Of a stretch of 64,000 nt of DNA, positions 22,548 to 33,675 are shown piece after piece (the first letter of the stretch is position 1; each line of letters opens with the position of its first letter). The notes beneath the pieces were generated by a model. The model was given only the letters and a program-made list of their open reading frames with translations. It did no database searches and was not told the origin of the DNA. The translations under genes were made by a program, and so were the position numbers. Origin of the DNA: Galerina marginata (taxonomy: Eukaryota; Basidiomycota; Agaricomycetes; Agaricales; Galerinaceae). The DNA is taken from assembly GCA_023014335.1 (NCBI GenBank), contig JAECYW010000008.1, positions 2,294,001 to 2,358,000 of the forward strand, in the 5' to 3' direction.

Positions 22548-23885
22548 ATGATTCGGCCTTTCATTAATCGCACTTTCCAACCCCTCTTGAATCTCGCGGG
22601 GATACCAGTACCCCTTTTCCCGGACACTGAAGCATTTGCCACTGCCGCGTTTCCTCCCCGTGAGCTCCCACTGTCTGTAGGGGATTGGCGAGATGTGATT
22701 GTCTACCTTGCTTCTTCTCCTATCTTCCATGACTCGCTCGCAAAAACGAAGCCTTTGGGCACCCGGAAACAGCCACAGGAAGTGCATAAAGTTGTCGAGG
22801 TTGGCCGGTATACGTTCGTCAAGGCCGATGAAGCAGAGCACCAAGTGGTTGTAGTGAAGGTCGAGGCTGGAGCGGGGTTGTATAAGCTATTGAGGATCGA
22901 AAGGGCGAGAGGGGTCAGTGATTTCGAGAGCGATTGCGATGCAGCGATTGCGAAGATTCGGCCAGACTCTGAACTTGTGGAAAATTCAACCCAAGGCCCG
23001 TCTGCTCCTCGAAATGCGATAGGTGAACAAAATGCTCCACAACTTCCTGTGCTTGGTTCTCGTTCCATCTCTGCTGCGAGTGACGCCATCCAACAAATAC
23101 GTCGTACACCAGTGCCAGAACCCGCTCCCAGTCCTGGTCCTATTTCGCCTACCTCGCCACACCCCTCGCTTTCGATATACAATGTGGATGCCCTAGGCTT
23201 GGTCAAACACGATGTTCCAGTTTTATCACCTGCTCGAGGCAAACTCGCGAACTTCAGTTGGATCCCTTTCAGAGCTCACGACGACAAAGAAAAGATCGGG
23301 TCTTGTTCCCAGACCAACTCTGACATCGACGTCGACACTGTTCAAACGATATTCGAAGCTGACCTTCGCACCCTCGTGCTCATGGAGTCAATCCAACTGC
23401 GTGATTTTTATCTGCATCATCTCGCTCTTCTTGTCGGCGAGGTGCACGATTACAACCCGCGACACGCGAAGCCAGAGCCGGCCATCACGGGTCCTCATCA
23501 CTGTACCTTGTTCGCGGAACTGATTATGTGTGTCCTTGCGAAGGAGATGGACGTCCTTCCGACTACCTCTGGTCCTGCGGCGGCTTCAGACCCGCGTCAC
23601 CGTGAAGAGGTCGTCAATAACATTGCAAGTTCGTATAGGGCAGTCAAGGATGACGTTGGCCGACGGGTTGGTCTTCGTCCTGTTCCATCTGGGCCAGATA
23701 CTGATCTCAGTGCTTAGATTGCCAAAGCTGTCGGTGGCGCTGGGATGGCTGAAAACAAAAAGCAGCCGGAAGCCCAGAATGACTCACGAACTCGTCCTTC
23801 GACTGCGAAGGAATCTGATATTCAGATCAAGCGGGAGGACGTTGCCGAACAGGAACATATCGAGGTTGCTGATGTGCACGTTTAG
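22548..23885 (+). CDS. Hypothetical protein, unrecognised family
   Basis: I place the start at the ATG at 22548 (MIRPFINRTFQPLLNLAGIP), because the region upstream is promoter-like and the tandem relic at 18818 aligns at the same spot. The frame is open to a TAG at 23715-23717. The same frame then continues for 55 codons with coding character (IAKAVGGAGMAENKKQPEAQ.. through IKREDVAEQEHIEV). A 51 nt in-frame intron with GTTGGT donor at 23667, CTGAT branch-like site and CTTAG acceptor removes the stop, giving 428 residues; unspliced, the protein is 389 residues. The middle is Pro/Ser-rich. IKRED resembles a sumoylation site. No domain is recognised. Confidence 0.5.
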
Positions 23886-23974
23886 GTAGCGCGAGCTCTG
23901 TTCTGGCCTTCTCTATCATTAAATATTTGTTGCTTTTCCAGTAGAGTATAGGTTAAAGTAGTAGTAGTAGGAGT

Positions 23975-24772
23975 GGGAAGTGGAAGTCGGTAAGTGCATC
24001 AGTGGCACTCGGAAATCTCCCGGTTCCACTGGTCCAGCGCCTCCCGCCTTCACGCGCGCCGCCTCCCGCCCTCTCACATGCCTATCCATTGTCCACAGAT
24101 CACGTTTATGCCATTCATTTAAACGTGCCACTGGGCCATATACTTAACTATATAAATGTAAATATCTTCGTATATACACGGTTTTGGTCATCCCCTTGCG
24201 ACTACTTTTATCTCGAGCTCGTGCCACCACTTAGTTGAGTGCGAACACACCCAAGCGTCTCTTGAACGTCGCAGCTGGGCTGGAAGGGCACGTACAGATT
24301 ACTATCTCGAGCACTGGCACCTGAACAGATTAATATTCCGTCTGAATCTAGAAATATCCCGGAAATCATTCAACGTCTAAACATATATCATTTAATTGGT
24401 TTGATCTCGACGAGTTTATAGGCGGCTCAGCCCTCCGTATTCCTACCATTACCAATACCGTTTTCTAGAAATTCTAGTAGCCTTTACCTGCACCAACTAC
24501 CAAGTGGCTCTCCTCCACGAAGGACATATTCAAATAGAAAATATCAACAAATGATCAAATTAAAATTACTTTTTGTCAATACACGATATGCCAAAGAGCC
24601 TTCAGTGTCTGTTCAGTGTGTGCATTGCGCTCGGCGCGCTCTCGGACGGATTTGGGCAACACCGGTCCGGCAATTCCATCCAGGCGGGGGCGGGATGGCG
24701 GAGGGGTATGTGCGCCAGTGGGACTCGGATGTTTGCGAGTTCCACTGACACCGAAATCCACTTCCACTTCCC
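23975..24772. mobile_element. Candidate non-autonomous element with about 100 bp inverted termini
   Basis: The left arm (about 23975-24085: GGGAAGTGGAAGTCGG, then CATCAGTGGCACTCGG, CCACTGG, GCCTCCCGCC) is the imperfect reverse complement of the right arm (about 24675-24772, ending CCACTTCCACTTCCC, with GAGTTCCACTGACACCGAAA and GGCGGGGGCGGGATGGCGGAG). The roughly 590 bp interior has no long frame. No clear target-site duplication is visible, so it could also be a chance survivor of an inverted duplication. Confidence 0.45.
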
Positions 24773-25385
24773 GGTTCCACTTCCACAACTTTGACCGTGA
24801 CTCGTTTGTTTATTACGGATTCAGTAGCCTTAACACTAGTTACCTGGCCCTGATATTCTTTATACTTCACTCGTTTGCAATCCCTCCTAGCTGTTGCTTA
24901 GCCGGGCGACTGGCGTCAATAACTTGCCCGTCAATTGTCTGTGCCAGAAATTTATATTTCGCTCGAACTCCAATTTGAAATTTAGTTAACAAAAAAGTGT
25001 ACTCTAGATTAGAAAAACGGGCCTATTGAGAGTCAATTTACGGAAACTCTGCATCTTATTTGCATCCTAAATTTTGCGATCACTAACCTCTCCATCTAGC
25101 CTACGGTCAAATTGAACACGCGTCCCAGCCAAGTCCCGCGCTTCAAGTTTTATGAGTCACGCGATCATAACAACGCGATCACGAGGTCGTGACTTGGTCA
25201 CTCGAAGCCATGACAATGATTTGATTGAACCAAGGTTGAACACGACCCATTGCGAAGACCACTGAGAGGCCTTTTCGCCTTACTTACACCTACGACAAAC
25301 GCGTTTGTTCAATGGCCGAGGATAAAATGCCGGAATCCAGTTGTGCCATAATATCCTCTCTTCCCCGAACCTCCTCCATCTTGAG
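24773..25385. other. Intergenic, no gene seen
   Basis: Non-coding sequence leading to the promoter of the gene at 25386. Nothing recognised. Confidence 0.4.
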
Positions 25386-27435
25386 ATGTCGCAAGAAACT
25401 CAAGTCAGCATAAACGAAGCCGCGCCTCAGCTCGAGCTTTCTCGTTCTTCGAGCGAATCTGTGGCTCTATCAAACCTTGCTGCGCCCCTACGGCTCCATG
25501 GCGCTCACAAGATAGTTCTTATCACCCAAGATAGGCGAGCCACTCCCCATGAGATCGAGGAACTTATCACGAAGTTGCGTGTGGCGTTGAAGGACCCCAA
25601 GGCGCCAATCCGCACCGAAGAAATACCAGACAAGCTGGACTTGGAAGATTATTTCTCCGTGTCTATGATTGAAAGGCTCAACGGAGATCATAGCCTCCAA
25701 GGCCACTCTTTTTTTGGATGGTTTATTGGTTTTCAGTCGTTCGCCATTGGTAAGTGGCTCTACCAATCATGTTCGTAGCGTGTTCATAATTTAATCGATC
25801 TCTTCAATCTTAGCGAAGAGGGCATGTGAATACCTCGAATCGGAGTCCCTCGATAATATTATTCCAGCTCGTAGGACTTTTTTCAGGATTTCCCCCTCCG
25901 ATCCCTCTCCAGAGTTAGTGGTAGTTGCGGCGCAACCCACCGGCGATCTGGCCGCTTTGGACTCTCAAGTTTTGGCTCCCTCTTTCGTGGACTGGAACTG
26001 GCCCTCTATCTCTAGTTTCACAGTTTCGAATTTGATGCAAATTCTTTCAACCGTTGCGTGTTGTATAGGTGGCGCGGTACCCTTTAATGTGCAGGAAATT
26101 CTTTTCTGTGACGTTCTCCCGACCATCACTCGCTTTTGGGGAAGGTTTCCTTTCTGGATTCGCAAATCCGATGCCCCACTGGGTGGGGCCAAACCGACCA
26201 ACTTTCCAGTAACGTTCAAGATGCCCAGGTTCAAAACTCGGGTTTTCACCTCTCTTCGCCCGAAGGATGCTGGCACATACTTACGCTCCAAGCTCACTGC
26301 ATCGGGGTCAAGTTTCACCGAAGGAGCTCGAGCCGTTCAGAGTCGATTTGACAAAATATGCCATCTTGCCCCGTTGCCCAAGTTCAACAAACGTTCCTTC
26401 ATACCTACTTTCCCTTCCGCAAGTCTCATACCGGAGGCCATCGTGTGTTGTGCCACTGGTGGCATACAATGCGACCTGGAGTTTATTTTCTTCTGTGACT
26501 TTCTTCCAAAGATCGTCCTCCCAGCCACCAAGTTATTGTCCAGGTCTTCGGAAGCCTTGAAAAAGACTTCAACATGGACTCTAGATCGCGTAAAGGACGT
26601 TTACACTTCCATCGAAGCCCGCGCTGTCTCCTTTTCTGCGTTATTGTCTGATATCCTCCGACCGGAACGCGACACGATCAAGGCTCAGAAGCAGGAAATT
26701 CAAAAGCTATTGTCGGCCCAAACTTTATTACAATTCGAAAACGTCGGAGCGAAATTGGACGTCCTGGCTCTCAGAGAAGAGTTAAATCTTAAAGACACAA
26801 AGGTTATCACTCTCACGAACGCATTGAATACGTTGGAGGCGCGGTCCGTGGAGATCCAGGAAAGTAGCCTGGTGTTCCGTAAGGAGCAGGAAGCGGCATG
26901 GCTGGCGCAGCTCTCAGAGCTCGAGAAGAGCGCCAAATCTTTTCAAACCACGTACTTCGAGGGACTCCGTACCCATGAGGAAACCCTCGCTAAACAAAAT
27001 GCAAAACTTCATTCCATTGAGTTGCTTGGCCAGCAGATGCGGGACGAATTGAACGCTAGAATTCGATCGCAGGATGGAAGGATCTTGGAGCTGGAGAAAG
27101 CGAATTCGGCACTTACGGCGGAAGCAGCAATGTCCACCAGATACATCGCTTGCCTGCGCTTGAAACTCGACGAATCCCAAAAGCTGCTTCAAGCCTTCAA
27201 TTCAGCTGTCGTCGAACACAAGAAAGCGGTTGTTGAGCTTGTGAAGTGTCATGATCGCTTGTTCAATACGGCCAAGGAAATGGAGGCGTCAATCCAGGGG
27301 CTCGTAAAGGAGTGCAATCGCCTTCACGGAAAGTGCGAGGTTTTGAAAGGGGTAGCGGGTGTGTATGTGGATGGAATGCTCGGTGGGGTGACCCTGCTGC
27401 TCGGTGGAGTGACACTGTGGTTGTTCTTTTACTGA
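25386..27435 (+). CDS. Hypothetical coiled-coil, C-tail-anchored protein with an internal repeat
   Basis: Two exons (25386..25749, 25814..27435) join in phase to 661 residues. The N-terminal half holds two copies of a Cys-rich module: ACCIGGAVPFNVQEILFCDV followed by LP-I (about 196-245), and VCCATGGIQCDLEFIFFCDF followed by LPKI (about 327-372). Residues about 400-620 are rich in Lys/Glu/Gln/Leu heptads (EIQKLLSAQTLLQFENVGAK, then LREELNLKD..) and should form a long coiled coil. The last about 22 residues (GGVTLLLGGVTLWLFFY) form a single hydrophobic segment with almost no tail after it, suggesting a tail anchor in an internal membrane. I do not recognise the family; a tethering or scaffold role is only a guess. 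Confidence 0.72.
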
Positions 27436-27922
27436 GGATTAGACCCTTTAGGATTTTAAATAAGAGGCTGGATTGTACATTGCCATACAGTTTGTAATGT
27501 GATATATGTATCGAAAGTTTACATTCCCGAAGATTTTTCCAAACGGTGTACCAACGCTGTATGGAATAATTTCAAGGTGGACGCGTGAACAATACGCGTC
27601 CATTTGACCATCACGTGTGCGTGAAAACACGGCGTTTTGCTTTCTTCAAAGTTCCCATCGAGGACTCGGACTCATTTTGTGCCTCGACGCTGACTTGCAC
27701 GTCGGCGAACATGATCTGAACGGCGCACAAGCTTGGAGCTTGGAGCTCGACCTGCCTTTCAACAGTCTTATCGCATTCCCAGCTCTGTTGCCTTGCCCAC
27801 AGGGTCCCATTCGCGTCACCTCGAGGCCCCAAGGTTCAAAGAATTCGCAGCAGAGGGACAATCAGACGATATACAAAGGGAGCACAGCGTGGCCTTGCGT
27901 TTGACCATATAAAAGCTTCAAT
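27436..27922. other. Intergenic with a TATA box next to the following gene
   Basis: No gene. ATATAAAAG at about 27906-27914 lies only some 10 bp before the first ATG at 27923, which matters for the start choice of the next gene. Confidence 0.45.
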
Positions 27923-29924
27923 ATGATGATGGAGTTTAGCTATCGACGCCCATCAGGGTCTTCGTCTACATCTACTTCAACAGCATCGCCATCGACGTCC
28001 AGGTCTATTTCTGCCTCTAGCTCTTCCTTTTCGTCCACAGCAGGCCTCCATATGGATCAAGACTCTCCGTTTTCTGCCACTCGCCCCATCTTCAACTTCA
28101 ATTCGGATTTGGATTCGGAGGACGATCCAGAACCAGCTCCAGATCATGTGAAGTGGCAAGGCTCGCAGACGGCGTGCCAGGCCCTTAACCAGCTCATTCG
28201 GTCCAGCGTGGATGAGCCCAGCGGTGTGGGCGCAAGAGGTGTGTGGCTTTGTGCTTTCTTTCAATTTTAGCTGGGCATTACATTGAACGATCGTCGATTT
28301 ACGTCATAATCTAGGTTGGCAGCGCGAGCCGTCGTTTGACCAGATCCCCGGATTTTCATCGCTCAGTACAACCGATGCGTCTAGAGCATCGACTTCCAGC
28401 TCAGCATTTACCCCAACCTCAGCTTCGGCCAATAAACAGCCACATGCGTCCACTCGGCCACATTTGCGTGCCCGCATTTCAGAAACGAAATCGCGGCCAA
28501 CGTCCCTTTCATCCTCCTCCTCAAATGTAGCCAGCCCTTTGCCGTTCTTCGATAAGACGAACCCCTCGCAATTCCTGGACATCCTTAAGGGAGTGTCGGC
28601 GCGTGTGGATGAGAACGCAGGCGTTCGTCCACGGAAGTCTGCGGGTAACATCGCTGGCCCGACTCGACCTATTAAAACTAATGGCAAAAAGAGGAGCCGT
28701 GGAGTGAGTCTGGGAGGTTCTCCGGATATGAGAGGGGTAGCTGCGGCTGTTGGAAGGGCGAAGAAAGGCCGGGTTGACACTCTACGCGGGATGGAGGCAA
28801 AGCCCGACATAAAGGATAAAGGGAAGGGACGAGCCTCACCTTTACCCCCACCTGAAGCCGATAGAAGAGGTCCTGCTGGGCAAGCATGCGAATTTGGTGT
28901 AGCTAGCTCGTCGACATCGACACTGGCGTCAAACGAAACCGTCACCATGGACGTGGACGACGACTTGAGTGTGACCTACCATCCCTCGTCGCCAAAGACG
29001 CCTTCACAGGCCAGAATGCCTCCACCGCCTGTACCCCGCACGAAGCCTCCGGACGCGTCTTCCTCGCGTCAGAGTCATCACCAGCTAGCGACGCGTCATG
29101 TAGAAAGCAAGCCAGCTCCAGCACCTAAACTTCACCCTCTTCTGGTTGAACCGCCACCCAAATCTAACCCGTCGACATACAAACCACAGCCGACCGCGGC
29201 CGCCCATCCAATACCCAAACCCGAGCCTAAGCCTCTTCGCCAACCCATCCAAGCCCCAGCACCCACACCACCCTTCGCCAACTCTCAGTCATCTCGCCCT
29301 CCAGTTCTAGGCATGCGCCGCACGCATACGTTCCCGTCTTCGGGTATGAGCACATCTTTGCATAAATCGGGTGCCCTGCCTACCAAGCAGAAGGGCTTCA
29401 AACCACCACTGTTGTCAGCGTCGCAACCTCAAAGTCAAGTTCGGTCCCAAGGTGTTGGGGCGGTGATTGTGAAGCCTGAGCCTCAATTCAAACCCCAAGC
29501 CCAAGCGGTACCGCTACAGCAATATCAACAGCCAGCTAGGCGCTCTCACGCGCCAGGAAGCAACAGCTCGTCAGCATCTACCTCCCCTGTATCCGTGCGA
29601 GGGCCTGCATCCTCCAACTACTCCAACACCTCGTCTTTCGTGCCTCCGTCATCGTCGCTTTCGACATCTACATCTTCCACTCGTTCCTCCATCTCTGGCC
29701 GCGGTGGCTTGGTGCCTATCGCCTCTTCTCGTGTTCCAGCAGTCAAACCAGTGACTGCCGCCCCCGTTTCTGTCGCAGCTCAACCGTCCGTGCCAGCTCC
29801 AGCACAGAAGGCATCTCCGCCCCTCCCAGAACCGACCGATGGAGACCCTGACTCGTCCTTTGGTGATATGTCCTTTGACATTGACGCGGACGCGCTGGAG
29901 GAGACGATGCGCATGTTTGACTGA
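27923..29924 (+). CDS. Hypothetical Ser/Pro-rich, largely disordered protein
   Basis: Two exons (27923..28238, 28315..29924) encode up to 641 residues. The sequence is dominated by Ser, Pro, Thr and Gln, with basic patches (KTNGKKRSRG, GRAKKGRVDTLRG) that could act as nuclear signals, and a conserved-looking acidic end SFGDMSFDIDADALEETMRM. A segment FFDKTNPSQFLDILKGVSAR may be a short folded motif. Because a TATA box sits about 10 bp before the first ATG, translation may really begin at a later Met such as MDQDSPFS near 28052. No known domain is visible. Nuclear location is inference. Confidence 0.6.
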
Positions 29925-30435
29925 CTCGTTAGTCATCGTCGGTGTCGTTAGCTTCTGGTTCAATGCACGGGTGGTAGCTTCTCTGCCCACCAAGATGAAG
30001 CCTGACTGGATTTAGCTCCCCCACCTACACCTTTGGGAACTTCCTCCGACCTGACATCGAAATGGAAACCATACATATCATATTCGTATTCATATTCACA
30101 CCATATTTTTACATCCGAGGGCCATTCAGACGAAATACGAGTATGCTTGACTTGGCCAGGCCGAAGCTGCAATAACAAATTGAAGGAGATCACTCTGCAC
30201 CATTTATTATGCCATTTCTTCCCATCCGTTTGTCCCCCTATCGCTGTCATCAAATTCCCATCGCTATCATATATCGTCACTCACATTTTAGGTACTTATA
30301 TCCACATAATGAAGCACTCCTGGTCCGAATTAAAGCACACTTATTACTCGTACTTCAGACTAAGTGTTATTACTGTAGCCATGACTATATGAGTAACCGT
30401 GAACATGCATCCATGGTGCCCTCTGTTCGACTGTG
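29925..30435. other. Intergenic between convergent genes
   Basis: No gene. It includes an ATTCGTATTCATATTC microrepeat near 30080. It separates the 3' ends of the Ser/Pro-rich gene (+) and the first F-box gene (-). Confidence 0.4.
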
Positions 30436-31839
30436 TCATAAGAATACATACTCCACCAGTCTGGGGGCCCAAACCGAATATACTTCAAAGGAAAGGGAAA
30501 GAGAGCTGGAAGCGGATGTCGCTGGGAGGATGCCTTCGGCATCTAGTTTTGAATTTGGACCAGCCACGCATCGATTCTTCGGAAGAGATGAATCGGCGTA
30601 GAGTGTCTCCATGGTCAGACTCACGCGCCGCAAATCGACGAACGTTTTGCCAACTAAAAGGTTGTCCAGTGTAGTCCACCCGGATACCATTTTCCATGTT
30701 GTGTCCGGTACCCACTGGGTGCCTGAGTAAAGCTGAACAGAAATATGAATCTTAATTGAATGTATTCCAACAGGCGAAGTTGCGGAGGCGAGTAGACTGT
30801 TCAATAGCCCCAGTTGTGATCGGAAGTCTCTATAGCACCTTGCTGTAAACTTCAGGGTACGCAAAGAGGTTAGACGGTCGAGGAAAATGAATCCAGTTGG
30901 AAAAGATCCTAAATCTGTCTCTTCAGATTTCGCTAGTAAGATAAGAGAGTGAAGAGTACCTGGCGAGACACCGAGCTCAAATTCTAGAGTTTCCAAGGAA
31001 GGAAAGAAGGCTTGAATGTGGTCCCGCAGTGCATCTACTTCTTCAGAACAACTGGGGGTAGATACCTCCAGAATTCGCAGATTTGGAAATTCAAAACTTT
31101 CGAGAGGGGAAGAGAGCAGTGCGAAGAAAGAATGATTTGATATATGCCTCATTTCCAGCCTGTTTATCCTGGAGAGGACTTGCTTTCTGCGTTGGTTAGG
31201 TCGGCCAGGTGCTCTTTGATTGTCGAGGATGATCAAAATATTGCAAAGTTCCAAGTTCAATAGGTAACAGGAAGACAATGCCTCTATAATGATTGACGAT
31301 GGAATGTTGACAATATTGACCAGACGCAGGCATGTGAGATTGCGGCTGGAGCATATCCGCAAGAGGACGGGGTCTATGTGGAATGATCTTGCTCGCGCTT
31401 CCACGGTCAAAGCATCCAATTTCGAATGCGCAAATAGCTGGACGAGCTTGAGTAGGTCATTATTGTTCAGACCGAGCTTCGTCAGGACGGCCGACGCAAC
31501 TGACGTCTTCCGTGATTTGTGAATAGCCATGCGGGCATTAACTTCTAGGACCATCTTTAGTGAACGAACGACCGAAACCAGCTCCTTGTCGTTCCATCTG
31601 TGTTGTAGGATCCTCCTGAGTCTGGATGCGCGCTTCGGGGTAGAATTGTCGATAACAAGCTCGATGTCGGAGAAGAGGTGTCTACGAGATTGGGAATGAA
31701 ACGACCTGGAGACAAGGGAGCAAGCTCGAAGGGCGGCAATTGACTCCTCTTGCGGTCTTTGGAGTGCCAACCTGTCCAGAATGAAGTCGATGAGTTCCTG
31801 GGGTAAGACTGGCTTGTTCTTCGTAAATGACGACGCCAT
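30436..31839 (-). CDS. F-box protein, tandem paralogue A
   Basis: The true ATG is at 31839 (MASSFTKNKPVLPQELIDFI). Residues about 10-60 form an F-box: LPQELIDFILDRLALQRP..ALRACSLVSRSFHSQSRRHLFS. The rest has irregular Leu-rich stretches (RLVNIVNIPSSIIIEAL.., NLRILEVSTP) like degenerate LRRs. The whole span is open (467 codons). A 51 nt in-frame segment, 30909..30959, with GTACTC donor and TTTAG acceptor, sits exactly where paralogue B has its intron, so the spliced product is probably 450 residues. F-box proteins bring substrates to SCF ubiquitin ligases through Skp1; no substrate can be inferred. Confidence 0.8.
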   Translation of the reverse strand: MASSFTKNKPVLPQELIDFILDRLALQRPQEESIAALRACSLVSRSFHSQSRRHLFSDIELVIDNSTPKRASRLRRILQHRWNDKELVSVVRSLKMVLEVNARMAIHKSRKTSVASAVLTKLGLNNNDLLKLVQLFAHSKLDALTVEARARSFHIDPVLLRICSSRNLTCLRLVNIVNIPSSIIIEALSSCYLLNLELCNILIILDNQRAPGRPNQRRKQVLSRINRLEMRHISNHSFFALLSSPLESFEFPNLRILEVSTPSCSEEVDALRDHIQAFFPSLETLEFELGVSPGTLHSLILLAKSEETDLGSFPTGFIFLDRLTSLRTLKFTARCYRDFRSQLGLLNSLLASATSPVGIHSIKIHISVQLYSGTQWVPDTTWKMVSGWTTLDNLLVGKTFVDLRRVSLTMETLYADSSLPKNRCVAGPNSKLDAEGILPATSASSSLSLSFEVYSVWAPRLVEYVFL

Positions 31840-32219
31840 TCTAGGTAGTTCCAAGCCAGTAGGCTAGGTCAAAGAAAACGTTTTAGCTTTTGATTAGTAG
31901 CAATGTGAGAAACAGCGGTAACCTTGATGTCGACTTATGACAGGCGCTGTCGGACCCTGAGAGAAGGGATATACGCAGCCCTGGAAGTTGGAAGAAGGAC
32001 GAAGTCAATAAGTATGAGTAGATGAATCAGAGCCTAGTCAATTTAGAAATAGAGATACCCTCACCGATACATATCGCCTTCCTCGTACTTCGCTCCCAAT
32101 ACTAATTACAAGTGGTGACATAAAAGAGAGGTACTAGGAGTATGTAGCCTCGTCTACTGTGCAAATGCCAAACGGTAAGAACGACTATCAACCCGTTGGT
32201 CATGAAACAACTGAGAAAA
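31840..32219. other. Spacer between tandem F-box paralogues
   Basis: 380 bp with no gene; it should hold the promoter of paralogue A and the 3' end of paralogue B. Confidence 0.4.
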
Positions 32220-33675
32220 TTAATCGATGTACAAGGATGCTTCCATCGGCTGTGGGGAGCAAACGGTAGAAATATCAAGAGAAAAGGCAATGGACGGGGA
32301 TGTGGATGTTGCAGACAGGATGACCCTTGCATCTCTACCGGAATTTGGACCAGCTGCTACGTACCGAGCCTTTAACAACTTTGGGTCGTGATAAAAAAAT
32401 TCCACGTTCAGATTTATGGTGCGCAAATTAACGAGCATCTCGCCAATCAACAGCCTGTCCAGTGGAGCCCATCCCGGGTCAGCTTTCCAGGTTGCCTCCG
32501 GTATCCTATCATTCCTATGCTGGCGAACAGGGTAACCTGCATATGATTGAATAGTAAAATGGAGGTCAATTGATTCAATTCCAACAGGCGCAGTGATTGA
32601 GGAGATTAAGTCATTCAATAACCGGAGCTGCGATGAGAGATCCCCAGTGCTGTAGGACCTTGCTGCAAATTTGAGTTTACGCAACGAGCCCAGACTGCTG
32701 AGCCACACGAATTCAGTTGGAAAAAATCCTACGACTGCAAAGATGTCCTTTTAAAAATTGCTTCAAAATAGAAGGGGTTTTGTAAGTACCTGGACGCGCT
32801 CCACACTCCAATTCAAGAGTTGCCAAAGTGGGGGCAACGCCTTGAATAAAGTCCCACAATTCTTTGGCTGCTTCTGGATAGCAGGGAACGGACACCACAA
32901 GAGTTTGCAAAAGTGGAAAGTTCAAACATTTGAAGAGGGCGGATACCTGGGAGGGAACAAGGCACAGTACACGCCTCATTTCCAGCCTATTTATTTTCGA
33001 GAGAATACTTTTTGTGTGTTGATCGGATAGGCTCCTTGAGCTTTCGTCCTGGGCAGTGATCGAAATATTGCAAAGTTCCAAATTGGATAGATAATAGGAC
33101 GAGAATGCCTCGATGATGAGTGAGGCTGGAACGTTCCCAATATTGACCAGACGCAAGGATTTGAGATTATGCTTGGAGCATATCTGGAAGAACCCTGGGT
33201 CCATGTATATGTTAACAAGCTGCTGATAAGATGACCTTGCCCGTACTGCAACGGTCAATGACTCCAAATTTGAGCCCTTTAATACATCGACGAGTTTGAG
33301 CCAGCCATTTTGCTTCACGCCAAGCTTCATCAGGAAAGTCGACCCCGTTGAATTGTTCTGGGCTCCGCCCATGGCGACATGGAATGGAAGGACCAGTTTT
33401 AGCGTCCGAATGACGGAGGCCAGTTCCGAGTTTTTGTATTGTAGAACACTCCTGAGTTTAGACGCGCGCTTTTGGGTATTCTTGTCTATAACAAATTCGA
33501 TTTCAGAGAAGATATGCCTGCGAGCTTCGGAGTGAAAGGATCTGGAGACGAGGGAACAAGCTCGGAGGGTGTCGAGCGATTCCTCGTCCGGCATTTGGAA
33601 TGCTAACTTGTCCAGAATGAAGTTAATGAGTTCTTGGGGTAGCACTGGGGCATTGTCCGTGAGAGAAGGCGCCAT
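32220..33675 (-). CDS. F-box protein, tandem paralogue B
   Basis: Two exons (33675..32790, 32728..32220) encode 464 residues starting MAPSLTDNAPVLPQELINFI. The F-box (LPQELINFILDKLAFQMPDE, then LRACSLVSRSFHSEARRHIF) and the body are collinear with paralogue A along the whole length: RASKLRSVLQ, RLVNIGNVPASLIIEAFSS, ILSKINRLEMR, then FFPTEFVWLSSLGSLRKLKF after the 61 nt intron. The duplication is old, since spacers and many surface residues differ. It is probably a substrate adaptor of an SCF ligase. Confidence 0.83.

Larger units (their letters stand above)
18938..22680 (+). repeat. Segmental tandem duplication, unit 2
   Basis: This is the counterpart of 15130-18937. It contains the second enzyme gene, its promoter and the 5' part of the neighbouring hypothetical gene, which here continues intact to 23885. 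Matching the two units places the breakpoint within roughly 10 bp of 18938. Confidence 0.72.

Noticed and set aside
28304..28948. 214-codon frame on the minus strand
   Set aside because: Antisense shadow of the Ser/Pro-rich gene; no splice or family support.
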